NCBI GenBank assembly: GCA_017524545.1
Contig: JAFXVN010000013.1
Coordinates: 43,994-107,993 of the forward strand
Direction: 5' to 3'
Length of the DNA: 64,000 nucleotides
Source of the DNA: Bacteroidaceae bacterium
GTDB lineage: Bacteria > Bacteroidota > Bacteroidia > Bacteroidales > Bacteroidaceae
In this document: in pieces, positions 6,928-14,190 of the stretch
Numbering within the stretch: position 1 is the stretch's first letter
Layout of the letters: every line of letters starts with the position of its first letter
Notes under the pieces: model-generated
Databases searched by the model: none
What the model was told of the DNA's origin: nothing
What the model saw: the letters and a program-made list of their open reading frames with translations, nothing else
Position numbers and translations under genes: made by a program

Positions 6928-9204
6928 TCAGAACTCAAATCCAAGGTTCAGGTAAAAATATGGTTTCTTCGTGCGGTTGCTGTAACCGAATGTTGCTCCT
7001 ACAGGACCAAAGAGCGTGCTGAAGTAATAGGCGCCCTGAACGCCGATCAGTGTCCTGTTCTTGAACAGCTCATTCAGTTTTTCGGCCTGCTGCGCACCGG
7101 CAACGCGGAGCTGGACATAGTGCTTGGAGGCTATGCGCAGCTGTGCCTGAAGCTGTGCTGCGACAAACTGCTTGTTGACATACTCGATGTAGCCGATGCC
7201 GGCAAAGGGCATCTGTTGTTCAAGGTAATGGCCGAACCATTCACCGCCCACCATATTGCCGAAGACGGGGGGGACAACGTCGCCGAGAAGCAGACGCCCA
7301 TATACCATTGGCTGGATGACGAAGCGGCGGCCTATCCCGAACGACTCGCGCCAGTTGGCACTGATATCGCTCATGCCGGTCTTGCCATCGAGCTTTATGA
7401 AATTGTCTGTCAGGTAGGCATACTCCGCTTTGAAGCGGGTGCCACGTGTGGGGAAGTACCAGTCGTCCTCGCTGTTATAGTTGATGCGGGCACGATAACT
7501 GTAGAAGTGCTCGTTTTTGAGCGCGTTGCCGGACGATTCGTTCGACGCTAGCTTGTCGTGATAGTGCATGTAGTCCCATCGCAAACCAGCCTGGAAGTTG
7601 AAGTGGCGGAAGTCGAAGTTGATGGGTATGGCCTCTGCCTTGGACTGGGTGTAAAGAACGCTGTAGTCGCGGCCGCCACGGAGATAGACATCTATATCGT
7701 TGCGCCAGAAAGTGTAGCTGATTGTGGGACGGGTGAAACTGCGGGGATGGACGGTAAGCTCGCCACGCGCCATGATGCGCTTGCCCAACCGCACGGTTAT
7801 GTCGGTGTTCATCGGCACGGCTGTCTTCATCGGGATGTCAAGCCCTAACTGGACTGCGGCATACTCTTCCGAATCAAAGCGGAAGCCTGCATAAACCTGC
7901 GCCGACTTGCGGTCGCCAGCCGTGAGGACAACACGCACTCCGTCGCCCTCTGGCACCAAGCGGCACTCTGCGGTCTTATAGAAGAGGTCGATGCGCATGG
8001 ATGTCGTGAGTTGCTGCTCCAGCTTGGCATCGATGCTGTCCGTCTTCTGCAAGTGGAACTTCTGGCTGAGGAAACGCTCGTCCTGCGGTGTCATGTTCTC
8101 GAACGTATAGCCCGACACACGCTGACGTGCACTCAGCACCTGCGGACGTAGGGGTTGCAGGATGGTGGGCTGGAACGATTCGTCGATGCCGATGCGCTTC
8201 TTCAGGGCTATCAACTCGTCCCAATGGGACATAGCCTCTTCCTCACCACGGCGGATGAGCGTGTCTATGGCAGCCGGCGTGAAGCTTGCCGAACCGTAGC
8301 CTGTCGTGTTCACACGGATAGCCACGTCGGTAATGGCGAGATTATCGTCGTACTTGTTCTTACAGTTCACATCGACTATCTGGCTCAGGACACCCATCGT
8401 GCCTTTAATGTCGTCGGCGGTCTTCGGCGCACCCTGCACAGTGACGCCGATGATGATGTCGGCCCCCATCTCGCGTGCAATGTCCGCAGGATAGTTGTTT
8501 TTCAAGCCGCCATCGACCAGCAGCATGTCGCCAAGCCTGACAGGAGCGAAGGCAGCAGGAATGGCCATCGAAGCACGCATGGCCTGTGGCAGCCGCCCGC
8601 TGTGGAAATCGACCTCGCTGTTGTCGATGATGTTCGTTGCCACACAAGCAAATGGGATTTTCAAGTCACGGCTGAAGTCGAGGGAGTCTGTATAGCCTGT
8701 GCAGAGCTGCCCGAACAGTTCGGCAAGGTTCTTGCCCTTGATGATGCCGGCATCGCTGGATTTGTTGGATTTGTGTTTACCCAGGATGATGCTTGTCGTC
8801 AGGGGATAGGTATATTGTTTGCGGCGGTCTGCGAGGCTCTGGTTGCGCAGGTCTTCCTTGTCGGTGATGACGTAGCCCCAGTCCAATGTGCGCACTGTCG
8901 AGTCGAGCACATTGGCATTGTAGCCAATGGCATACAGACCGCCAATGATGCTGCCCATCGATGTGCCGGTTACGATGTCAACTGGAATGCCAGCACGCTC
9001 CAGCACCTTCAGCGCTCCGATATGCGCCATGCCCTTCGCGCCGCCGCCGCTGAGCACAACGGCCACCTTCTTCCTGTCTCTGACATTGTCCTGCTCGGCA
9101 CTCGCTGAATGGAAAGGGAAAAAGGTGAACAGGGAAAACAGGAAAACATTCAGCACCAGCATCCTTTTCCCCATAACTTCCTTATATTTATCTTTTCCGT
9201 TCAT
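6928..9204 (-). CDS. patatin-like phospholipase with C-terminal outer-membrane barrel
   Basis: A 758-residue exported protein. After a signal peptide (ending near SASA, residue 36) comes a patatin domain with the oxyanion loop GGGAKG (53-58), the nucleophile elbow GTSMG (Ser82) and the DGG of the Ser-Asp dyad (231-233). The middle resembles a POTRA-like region, and the C-terminal half has the alternating beta pattern of BamA/TpsB-type barrels, ending in NLGFEF with the terminal Phe expected for outer-membrane proteins. This is the PlpD-like (type Vd) layout of lipase displayed by its own barrel. An alternative start at 9174 is preceded by AAGGAAG and begins directly at the signal peptide, so the true start may be 10 codons later. 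folD lies 42 nt upstream. Confidence 0.88.
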   Translation of the reverse strand: MNGKDKYKEVMGKRMLVLNVFLFSLFTFFPFHSASAEQDNVRDRKKVAVVLSGGGAKGMAHIGALKVLERAGIPVDIVTGTSMGSIIGGLYAIGYNANVLDSTVRTLDWGYVITDKEDLRNQSLADRRKQYTYPLTTSIILGKHKSNKSSDAGIIKGKNLAELFGQLCTGYTDSLDFSRDLKIPFACVATNIIDNSEVDFHSGRLPQAMRASMAIPAAFAPVRLGDMLLVDGGLKNNYPADIAREMGADIIIGVTVQGAPKTADDIKGTMGVLSQIVDVNCKNKYDDNLAITDVAIRVNTTGYGSASFTPAAIDTLIRRGEEEAMSHWDELIALKKRIGIDESFQPTILQPLRPQVLSARQRVSGYTFENMTPQDERFLSQKFHLQKTDSIDAKLEQQLTTSMRIDLFYKTAECRLVPEGDGVRVVLTAGDRKSAQVYAGFRFDSEEYAAVQLGLDIPMKTAVPMNTDITVRLGKRIMARGELTVHPRSFTRPTISYTFWRNDIDVYLRGGRDYSVLYTQSKAEAIPINFDFRHFNFQAGLRWDYMHYHDKLASNESSGNALKNEHFYSYRARINYNSEDDWYFPTRGTRFKAEYAYLTDNFIKLDGKTGMSDISANWRESFGIGRRFVIQPMVYGRLLLGDVVPPVFGNMVGGEWFGHYLEQQMPFAGIGYIEYVNKQFVAAQLQAQLRIASKHYVQLRVAGAQQAEKLNELFKNRTLIGVQGAYYFSTLFGPVGATFGYSNRTKKPYFYLNLGFEF

Positions 9205-9217
9205 ATTTCCATCCTTT

Positions 9218-9249
9218 ACTTTCTCACCCTTTCACCTTTTCACCTTTTA
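9218..9249. repeat. heptamer-like repeat (TTCACCT) between folD and patatin gene
   Basis: Three tandem variants of TTTCACCTT sit between the two genes and run into the last codons of folD. This is one of many short-period repeats in the window; no function is evident. Confidence 0.5.
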
Positions 9250-10122
9250 ATAATAAAGGTGTTTCCCAGCTGCAAGGGTGTTGAGCATGAGCATACAGAT
9301 TGTCATAGGCCCTACGCCGCCAGGGACAGGCGTAATGTATGAGCAGAGCGGTGCGACGTTCTCGAAGTCCACGTCACCCTGGAGGCGGAAGCCGCTCTTC
9401 TTCGTGGCATCGGGAACACGGGTTGTACCCACATCGATGACCACGGCTCCCGGCTTCACCATGTCTGCCTTCAGGAAGGATGGCTGGCCGATGGCAGCGA
9501 TGATGATGTCTGCCTGCTGGCATTCCTCCCGGAGCGTCTTACTGCGGCTATGGCAGACGGTGACTGTGCTGTCGCCATACTGCTTCTGCATCATAAGCTG
9601 TGCCATAGGCTTGCCCACAATGTTGCTGCGCCCGAGGATGACGCACTTCCGTCCGCTTGTGGGAATCTCGTAACGCTTGAGCAGCTCCAGGATGCCCTTG
9701 GGCGTTGCGCTGATGTAGCAGGGCAGACCTATTGCCATGCGCCCCACGTTGATGGGATGGAAGCCGTCCACGTCCTTGCGGTAGTCGATGGCCTCGATGA
9801 CCTTCTGTTCGCTGATGTGCTTGGGGAGAGGAAGCTGCACGATGAAGCCGTCCACCTCGGGGTCGCTATTCAATCGCGACACACAGGACAGGAGTTCCTG
9901 CTCGGTGATGTCGTCCTCGAAGCGGAGTAAGGTGCTCTGGAAGCCGCAGGCCTCGCAAGCCAACACTTTGTTGCGGACGTATGTCTCGCTGCCTCCGTCG
10001 TGCCCGACGAGGATGGCTGCCAAGTGCGGACGCTTGCCGCCGCGAGCCACGATGTCCTCTACCTCTGCCTTAATCTCTGCCTTGATGGTGGCAGCCGTCT
10101 GTTTTCCGTCTATCAATTGCAT
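9247..10122 (-). CDS. folD: bifunctional methylenetetrahydrofolate dehydrogenase/cyclohydrolase FolD
   Basis: A 291-residue cytoplasmic enzyme that interconverts 5,10-methylene-, 5,10-methenyl- and 10-formyl-tetrahydrofolate using NADP. The catalytic Tyr48-x3-Lys52 pair is present in [15 protein letters not shown], along with the [12 protein letters not shown] loop, the dinucleotide-binding GRSNIVGKP and the family signature [11 protein letters not shown] near the C-terminus. Length and motifs are those of standard FolD. It lies downstream of ffh with a repeat-filled 112-nt spacer, and its last codons run into a TTCACCT repeat. Confidence 0.96.
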   Translation of the reverse strand: MQLIDGKQTAATIKAEIKAEVEDIVARGGKRPHLAAILVGHDGGSETYVRNKVLACEACGFQSTLLRFEDDITEQELLSCVSRLNSDPEVDGFIVQLPLPKHISEQKVIEAIDYRKDVDGFHPINVGRMAIGLPCYISATPKGILELLKRYEIPTSGRKCVILGRSNIVGKPMAQLMMQKQYGDSTVTVCHSRSKTLREECQQADIIIAAIGQPSFLKADMVKPGAVVIDVGTTRVPDATKKSGFRLQGDVDFENVAPLCSYITPVPGGVGPMTICMLMLNTLAAGKHLYY

Positions 10123-10138
10123 AAAAGACCCTCTCTAA

Positions 10139-10222
10139 CTCTCCCTTAAAGGGAGAGGACATAAAATTACCAAATAATCAAATTGTAAATAAATTGTAAA
10201 TCGTAAATCGTTAAATTGTAAA
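10139..10222. repeat. G-rich hairpin plus AAATTGT heptamer repeats between ffh and folD
   Basis: A perfect hairpin (CTCTCCCT and AGGGAGAG around TAA, 10139-10157) with an additional pyrimidine-rich arm just before it, then five or so tandem variants of AAATTGT/AAATCGT (about 10176-10222). The hairpin architecture recurs at 20287-20308 and, inside a coding region, at 59230-59258. The heptamers recur inside wecB. Confidence 0.7.
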
Positions 10223-10234
10223 TGAAACAGATGG

Positions 10235-11572
10235 TTAGAATGGTGCCCGTCCTTTCATCATGGCGGCCATCTGCTGCATTTTGTTCTTGTCTGTCACCAG
10301 TTTCATCATCTTGCGCGTCTGGTCGAACTGCTTAATGAGCCGATTCACCTCCTGTACGTTCGTACCCGAACCCTTGGCAATGCGCATACGGCGACTGGTG
10401 TTGAGGCACTCGGGGTGTGTCCTCTCCTTGGGAGTCATACTGAGAATGATGGCCTCAATGTTCTTGAAGGCATTGTCGTCGATGTCCATGTCCTTGATGG
10501 CTTTGCCCACGCCAGGTATCATGCCGGCCAAGTCCTTCAGGTTGCCCATCTTCTTGATTTGCTGAATCTGCTTGTAGAAGTCGTTGAAGTCGAACTGGTT
10601 CTTCTGAATCTTCTTCTCTAAGCGGCGGGCTTCCTCCTCGTCGTACTGCTCCTGCGCCCTCTCCACGAGCGACACGATGTCGCCCATGCCGAGGATGCGG
10701 TCGGCCATACGGCTGGGGTGGAAGGGGTCGAGGGCTTCCATCTTCTCGCCTGTGCCAACGAACTTGATGGGCTTATTCACGACGCTGCGGATGCTAAGTG
10801 CCGCACCGCCTCGGGTATCACCGTCGAGCTTGGTGAGGATGACACCCGTATAGTCGAGACGGTCGTTGAACACCTTCGCCGTGTTGACGGCATCCTGGCC
10901 GGTCATGGCATCCACGACGAAGAGGATTTCGTCGGGCTGCACGGCATCGCGGATGTCCTGAATCTGCTGCATCAGCTCCTCATCGACGGCCTGACGGCCT
11001 GCGGTATCGATGATGAGCACATCGTGTCCCTTCGCTTTCGCGTGCTGGATGGCATTCTTGGCCACAAGGACAGGGTCTGTGGCGCCTTCCTCCATATAGA
11101 CAGGCACTCCTACCTGCTCGCCAAGCACACGCAGCTGCTCCATAGCAGCGGGGCGGAAGGTGTCGCAGGCGGCCAACAGGGGATTCTTGCTTCGCTTCTC
11201 GTGCAGGAGTTTTGCCAGCTTGCCGCTCATGGTGGTCTTACCCGCACCGTTCAAGCCTGCCATGAGGATGATGGCGGGGTGTCCCTTGAGGTTCATGTCG
11301 GTGGTCTCGCCACCCATAAGCTCGGTCAGCTCGTCGTGAACAATCTTCACCATCAGCTGCTGTGGCTTGATGGCGGTCAGGACATTTTGCCCCAGTGCCT
11401 TCTGCTTGACGGTGTCGGTGAAGGTTTTCGCCACTTTGTAGTTGACATCGGCATCGAGCAAGGCACGACGCACGTCCTTCAGCGTCTCTGCAACATTGAT
11501 TTCGGTGATTTTGCCTTCACCTTTCAGAATCTTGAACGACCTCTCAAGCCGTTCACTTAAGTTCTCAAACAT
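10235..11572 (-). CDS. ffh: signal recognition particle GTPase Ffh
   Basis: A 445-residue SRP54 homologue that binds 4.5S RNA and signal sequences and guides ribosomes to FtsY at the membrane. The order is normal: N domain, G domain with AGLNGAGKTT (P-loop), DTAGR and TKLDGDTRGG, then the methionine-rich M domain ending MAAMMKGRAPF. The P-loop has Asn-Gly-Ala where most bacteria have Gln-Gly-Ser, a mild variant. The gene is preceded by the small hydrolase gene with a 65-nt spacer of ACCATTTA repeats. Confidence 0.97.
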   Translation of the reverse strand: MFENLSERLERSFKILKGEGKITEINVAETLKDVRRALLDADVNYKVAKTFTDTVKQKALGQNVLTAIKPQQLMVKIVHDELTELMGGETTDMNLKGHPAIILMAGLNGAGKTTMSGKLAKLLHEKRSKNPLLAACDTFRPAAMEQLRVLGEQVGVPVYMEEGATDPVLVAKNAIQHAKAKGHDVLIIDTAGRQAVDEELMQQIQDIRDAVQPDEILFVVDAMTGQDAVNTAKVFNDRLDYTGVILTKLDGDTRGGAALSIRSVVNKPIKFVGTGEKMEALDPFHPSRMADRILGMGDIVSLVERAQEQYDEEEARRLEKKIQKNQFDFNDFYKQIQQIKKMGNLKDLAGMIPGVGKAIKDMDIDDNAFKNIEAIILSMTPKERTHPECLNTSRRMRIAKGSGTNVQEVNRLIKQFDQTRKMMKLVTDKNKMQQMAAMMKGRAPF

Positions 11573-11576
11573 CTAT

Positions 11577-11612
11577 AATTTACCATTTAATCATTTAACC
11601 ATTTACCATTTA
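11577..11612. repeat. ACCATTTA heptamer-like repeats upstream of ffh
   Basis: Tandem variants of ACCATTTA / TCATTTAA fill the short space before the ffh start. Read on the other strand they are AAATGGTAAATGG, the same word found in frame in wecB at 46621-46655 and in the hisG leader near 23670-23697. Confidence 0.6.
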
Positions 11613-11637
11613 TCTACATCGAAAGGCAGATATGTCT

Positions 11638-12228
11638 TTAGATGTTTATAATTCTCTCGACCAGTGGCATGACGACGTGGCTCAGCACTTTGTCGTTGAG
11701 GAAGTGTTCGCCGTCGAAGAGCTGCATCTGCTCCTTGCCGTAGTGTTTCAGGAAGTCAGCCTGGCAGTTGACGAGCTTGTCCTGCGTGCCGAAGAGTCCC
11801 CAGACGCTGGACTTCTCCTCCGGGGTGATGCCCTTGAAGCTGTCCTTCTCCACCTGCTGGAAAGCCTGTATCATCGCCTTATCGACCTTGAACTCCGTCT
11901 GTCCGTCCTGCCGCTTATTACGGAACTCGCGCCGCCCCATCCCCCGGAAGGTCAGCAACCGAGCCATGTGGAAGGATGGGTTGACCAATATCCTCTTCAC
12001 GCCCCTGAGCTGTTCGCCATAGAGCGCGCCCATGCTGGTAGCGACGATAAGGTCGGGCTGCTCCTTTTCCACCAGTGCCTTCAGGAAGGCAATGGCCTCC
12101 AATGGGTCAACAGGCACGTCGGGACTTACCACCTGCCCCCCTTTCGGGTAGAGGTGGTTGCGCATCTGCGTGGCGGAGCCTGTACTGCCCGCAGAGGCAA
12201 AGCCATGTATGTAGAGCACTTTTTTCAT
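11638..12228 (-). CDS. YqiA/YcfP-like alpha/beta hydrolase
   Basis: A 196-residue alpha/beta-fold hydrolase of the YqiA/YcfP (UPF0227-like) group. It starts with the strand-loop LYIHGFASAGS (oxyanion region). The nucleophile elbow is ATSMGA, an acidic residue lies in FGTQDKLV, and the histidine is in DGEHFLND. Such proteins are cytoplasmic esterases of poorly known substrate. A TACCTTTG promoter box lies only 6 nt upstream of the ATG, so the message may have almost no leader. Likely co-transcribed with ffh. Confidence 0.82.
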   Translation of the reverse strand: MKKVLYIHGFASAGSTGSATQMRNHLYPKGGQVVSPDVPVDPLEAIAFLKALVEKEQPDLIVATSMGALYGEQLRGVKRILVNPSFHMARLLTFRGMGRREFRNKRQDGQTEFKVDKAMIQAFQQVEKDSFKGITPEEKSSVWGLFGTQDKLVNCQADFLKHYGKEQMQLFDGEHFLNDKVLSHVVMPLVERIINI

Positions 12229-12233
12229 GCCTG

Positions 12234-12241
12234 CAAAGGTA
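12234..12241 (-). promoter_or_regulatory. Bacteroidetes -7 box (TACCTTTG) abutting the hydrolase start
   Basis: TACCTTTG on the minus strand, followed by GCAGGC and then the ATG at 12228. If used with the usual 5-8 nt gap to the start site, transcription would begin at or within a few bases of the start codon. No clear -33 TTTG is seen, so strength is uncertain. Confidence 0.55.
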
Positions 12242-12406
12242 CGAAATAATTAAGAAATATGGGTTATGAATGAAGAATTATTTGAGCTTACCTGTTGAAA
12301 ATGCTTAACCCCACTCACAGAAAAACGAAGATAGGTACGCAACAAAGGAACTTTTGTGATAATTCATGGCTAATTACGAGATGCCGAAGTCCGTGCTTAG
12401 AAAAAC

Positions 12407-12468
12407 TGTTTCGCACGCGGAAACACTTTGTTTCACGGGCGAAACAAACTGTTTCCACACGCGAAACA
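12407..12468. repeat. three successive GTTTC/GAAAC palindromes
   Basis: Within the otherwise geneless 12229-12572 stretch there are three near-palindromes of 19-20 bp (12407-12425, 12428-12447, 12450-12468). Each has TGTTTC on the left, GAAACA on the right and a variable CG-rich centre. The arms are conserved and the centres differ, unlike simple tandem duplication. Confidence 0.65.
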
Positions 12469-12496
12469 AAAACAAACAATAGCTTATAAACACAAA

Positions 12497-12528
12497 GAGG
12501 GTGTGCCAATTCAGTTTGACACACCCTC
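12497..12528. terminator. hairpin downstream of the winged-helix gene
   Basis: GAGGGTGTG pairs with CACACCCTC around a 14-nt loop that can add three more pairs. It lies 45 nt after the stop of the minus-strand gene at 12573 and is followed on that strand by TTTGTGTTT, a weak T-tract. It probably ends that transcript before the hydrolase promoter. Confidence 0.6.
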
Positions 12529-12572
12529 ATAGTTTTCAAGTCCTCCTCGGAGGAAGGACTGCGGGATTCTAC

Positions 12573-12773
12573 TTACTTCAGAGTGACAGTGATTACCTTA
12601 TCTTCCTCTGCCACTTCCAGCTTGTCCTCGCGGAGCAGCCAGCCGAGAGCCAGGAACAAGTCCTTGTCGGTCTTAATCTTGGCGGCCTTCTTCAGGTCCT
12701 TAGTGTTCATAGCACCATTCTCGTTGAGGGCAGTCCATACGGCACCTGCCAATGTTCCAACTGTTTCAGTCAT
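12573..12773 (-). CDS. small winged-helix protein (DUF2582-like)
   Basis: A 66-residue single winged-helix domain of the type annotated as WHTH_10/DUF2582 in Bacteroidetes. Helices span roughly residues 4-56 and the wing is EVAEEDKVITVTLK at the C-terminus. No cofactor or receiver domain is present. The family is abundant and small, and its DNA or RNA target is not known to me. It is monocistronic: its own TACCTTTG box lies 66 nt upstream and a hairpin follows the stop. Confidence 0.82.
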   Translation of the reverse strand: MTETVGTLAGAVWTALNENGAMNTKDLKKAAKIKTDKDLFLALGWLLREDKLEVAEEDKVITVTLK

Positions 12774-12838
12774 AATTTTAGGATTTTTTGTTTGTTATTC
12801 CTTTATCAATCTGTTTACTATCTCTTTCAATTCACGTG

Positions 12839-12846
12839 CAAAGGTA
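12839..12846 (-). promoter_or_regulatory. Bacteroidetes -7 box for the winged-helix gene
   Basis: TACCTTTG followed by GCACG on the minus strand, giving a predicted leader of about 60 nt before the ATG at 12773. No TTTG is found at the expected -33 spacing, so an alternative upstream element may be used. Confidence 0.6.
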
Positions 12847-12952
12847 CGGCAAAAAATTGAAAGGAGAAAAGGAAAAGGCAAAAAATATATGTTCTATGGC
12901 ATGTTTTTGACATTTATCAAGTGAAGGGGGACGTTTATTTCGGGGAAAAGTA

Positions 12953-12960
12953 TATCTTTG
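12953..12960 (+). promoter_or_regulatory. Bacteroidetes -7 box (TATCTTTG) for the lipoprotein-regulator pair
   Basis: TATCTTTG followed by CGGC on the plus strand, 43 nt before the ATG at 13004. The -33 region has GTTT rather than TTTG. It would drive the lipoprotein gene and the overlapping regulator gene. Confidence 0.55.
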
Positions 12961-13003
12961 CGGCTCAAAAATGCTTTGGCAGCATGATATTTATGTCGAA
13001 TTT

Positions 13004-13414
13004 ATGAAAAAGGTATTAGCCATACTCTGCACGGGTGCGCTGCTCATCTGCGGCGCCTGCAAGCGCGAGACGAAGGACGAGAGGTTCCTGCACGACCTCC
13101 AGCTGTTCACACAGAAGGAATGCCCCAAGTTCGTTGACCCAAACATCCGCATGGACAGCATCTGCTACGACATCGGAACCCGAACACGGACGGAATACTA
13201 TACGGTTTTCAACCAGCTTGACAAGGACTCCATCTACACCAACGATGCGCTCATCAATCCTTTCCGCGAAGCCATTCAGAAGGAGCTGAAGAACAGCATA
13301 CAGCTGAAGTTATACAAGGACGAGGGCATCACCTTCTGCTACGACTACCGCAGCAACACGACAGGCAAGAAGCTGCTCGTGCTGACCTTCACGAAGGAAG
13401 ATTATGGGAATTGA
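13004..13414 (+). CDS. small lipoprotein of unknown function
   Basis: A 136-residue predicted lipoprotein. I chose ATG 13004 over 12971 because it starts a textbook lipoprotein signal, KKVLAILCTG followed by the lipobox LICGAC, with Cys about 17 residues in. The mature part is charged with no recognised domain. The region around residues 30-60 has scattered acidic and aromatic residues. The gene overlaps the start of the next gene by 11 nt, so its product and the DNA-binding protein are made together. The function is not recognised; a sensor or partner for the regulator or the downstream TonB receptor is a guess. Confidence 0.72.
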   Translation: MKKVLAILCTGALLICGACKRETKDERFLHDLQLFTQKECPKFVDPNIRMDSICYDIGTRTRTEYYTVFNQLDKDSIYTNDALINPFREAIQKELKNSIQLKLYKDEGITFCYDYRSNTTGKKLLVLTFTKEDYGN

Positions 13415-14120
13415 AACAATCCATTACGCAGACATACTTGTTGATACAGCCTCGCACCAGACCATGCAGTCGGGCAAGGCTGTGATGCTCACCGATACCG
13501 AATACCGCCTGCTGCTGTATCTGCTCAGGCATCAGGGTGTGGTGTGCCGGCGCGACGACATCATCGAGGGCGTATGGGGCGAGAGGTTCCTCTACGACAC
13601 AGGCACACTCGACGTGCACCTCTCATCGCTCCGCCACAAACTGGGCTGGACGAAGGAAGGTCCCGTCAAGGCCGTCCGGGGCGTGGGCCTCATCCTGCCG
13701 CACGAAGCACCCGCATCGGGCATTGTGAAAATCGACGCCTTCCTGCGCGAACTGCTGATGTGCCACGAGGATGCACTTCGCACGAAAGACATACACTGCT
13801 ACCTGCAACTCACCCCCTTCGTCTATGAGATTCTGGTGGATGAAGCCATCCTCCGACAGATATTCTCCGCCGTCTTCTCCCTCTTCCTCAGACATGCCCC
13901 CGAGGGCGCAAGATGGGAGATTGCGTCGCAGCTGACCATTCGCGAATACACGCTGACCCTGACCTCGACAGGCTCATGCCCCGACTATGCAGAGATGCAG
14001 ACAGCCCGCCAGCAGGCAGCATTCCTCGGCATCCCCATCCGCATGGGCAACCGCCATACTACCGAGGGCGACATCATGGGCGTGGAACTTTCAATTCCGA
14101 TGGACAACACCGAATCTTAA
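13404..14120 (+). CDS. OmpR/PhoB-type winged-helix protein with degenerate HATPase-like C-terminal half and no receiver domain
   Basis: A 238-residue cytoplasmic protein. Residues about 5-100 fit the OmpR/PhoB C-terminal winged helix (Trans_reg_C): LTDTEYRLLLYLL, the recognition-helix region LDVHLSSLRHKLG and the wing VKAVRGVGLIL. There is no phosphoacceptor receiver domain, and the DNA-binding domain comes first, opposite to the usual order. Residues about 140-235 resemble a worn histidine-kinase ATPase: VDEAILRQIFSAVFSLF like the N-box helix (Asn replaced), then APEGARWEI, and a last strand MGVELSIPM like the final strand of HATPase domains. The nucleotide-binding G boxes are not intact. 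It overlaps the lipoprotein gene and precedes the TonB receptor; an 11-bp tandem repeat begins at its stop codon. Confidence 0.75.
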   Translation: MGIETIHYADILVDTASHQTMQSGKAVMLTDTEYRLLLYLLRHQGVVCRRDDIIEGVWGERFLYDTGTLDVHLSSLRHKLGWTKEGPVKAVRGVGLILPHEAPASGIVKIDAFLRELLMCHEDALRTKDIHCYLQLTPFVYEILVDEAILRQIFSAVFSLFLRHAPEGARWEIASQLTIREYTLTLTSTGSCPDYAEMQTARQQAAFLGIPIRMGNRHTTEGDIMGVELSIPMDNTES

Positions 14121-14135
14121 GGCAATCTTAAGGCA
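14114..14135 (+). promoter_or_regulatory. exact 11-bp tandem repeat, candidate operator of the winged-helix regulator
   Basis: ATCTTAAGGCA occurs twice head to tail (14114-14124 and 14125-14135), covering the regulator's stop codon. It ends 18 nt before the -7 box of the receptor gene, where a -33 box would otherwise be. OmpR/PhoB-type proteins typically bind direct repeats with an 11-bp period. Site assignment is inference. Confidence 0.6.
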
Positions 14136-14153
14136 AAACCGAACCTTTTGCCG

Positions 14154-14161
14154 TAACTTTG
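14154..14161 (+). promoter_or_regulatory. -7 box (TAACTTTG) of the TonB receptor gene
   Basis: TAACTTTG followed by GCAGGC, 29 nt before the ATG at 14191. There is no TTTG at -33; the 11-bp tandem repeat occupies that position, which suggests activator dependence. Confidence 0.65.
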
Positions 14162-14190
14162 CAGGCAGTTAAACAAAACCTCTTTCTACG

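Noticed and set aside
12315-12539. 74-codon minus-strand frame in the palindrome region
   Set aside because: It is made of the GTTTC/GAAAC repeats and the terminator hairpin, lacks a plausible upstream signal, and has no protein-like features.
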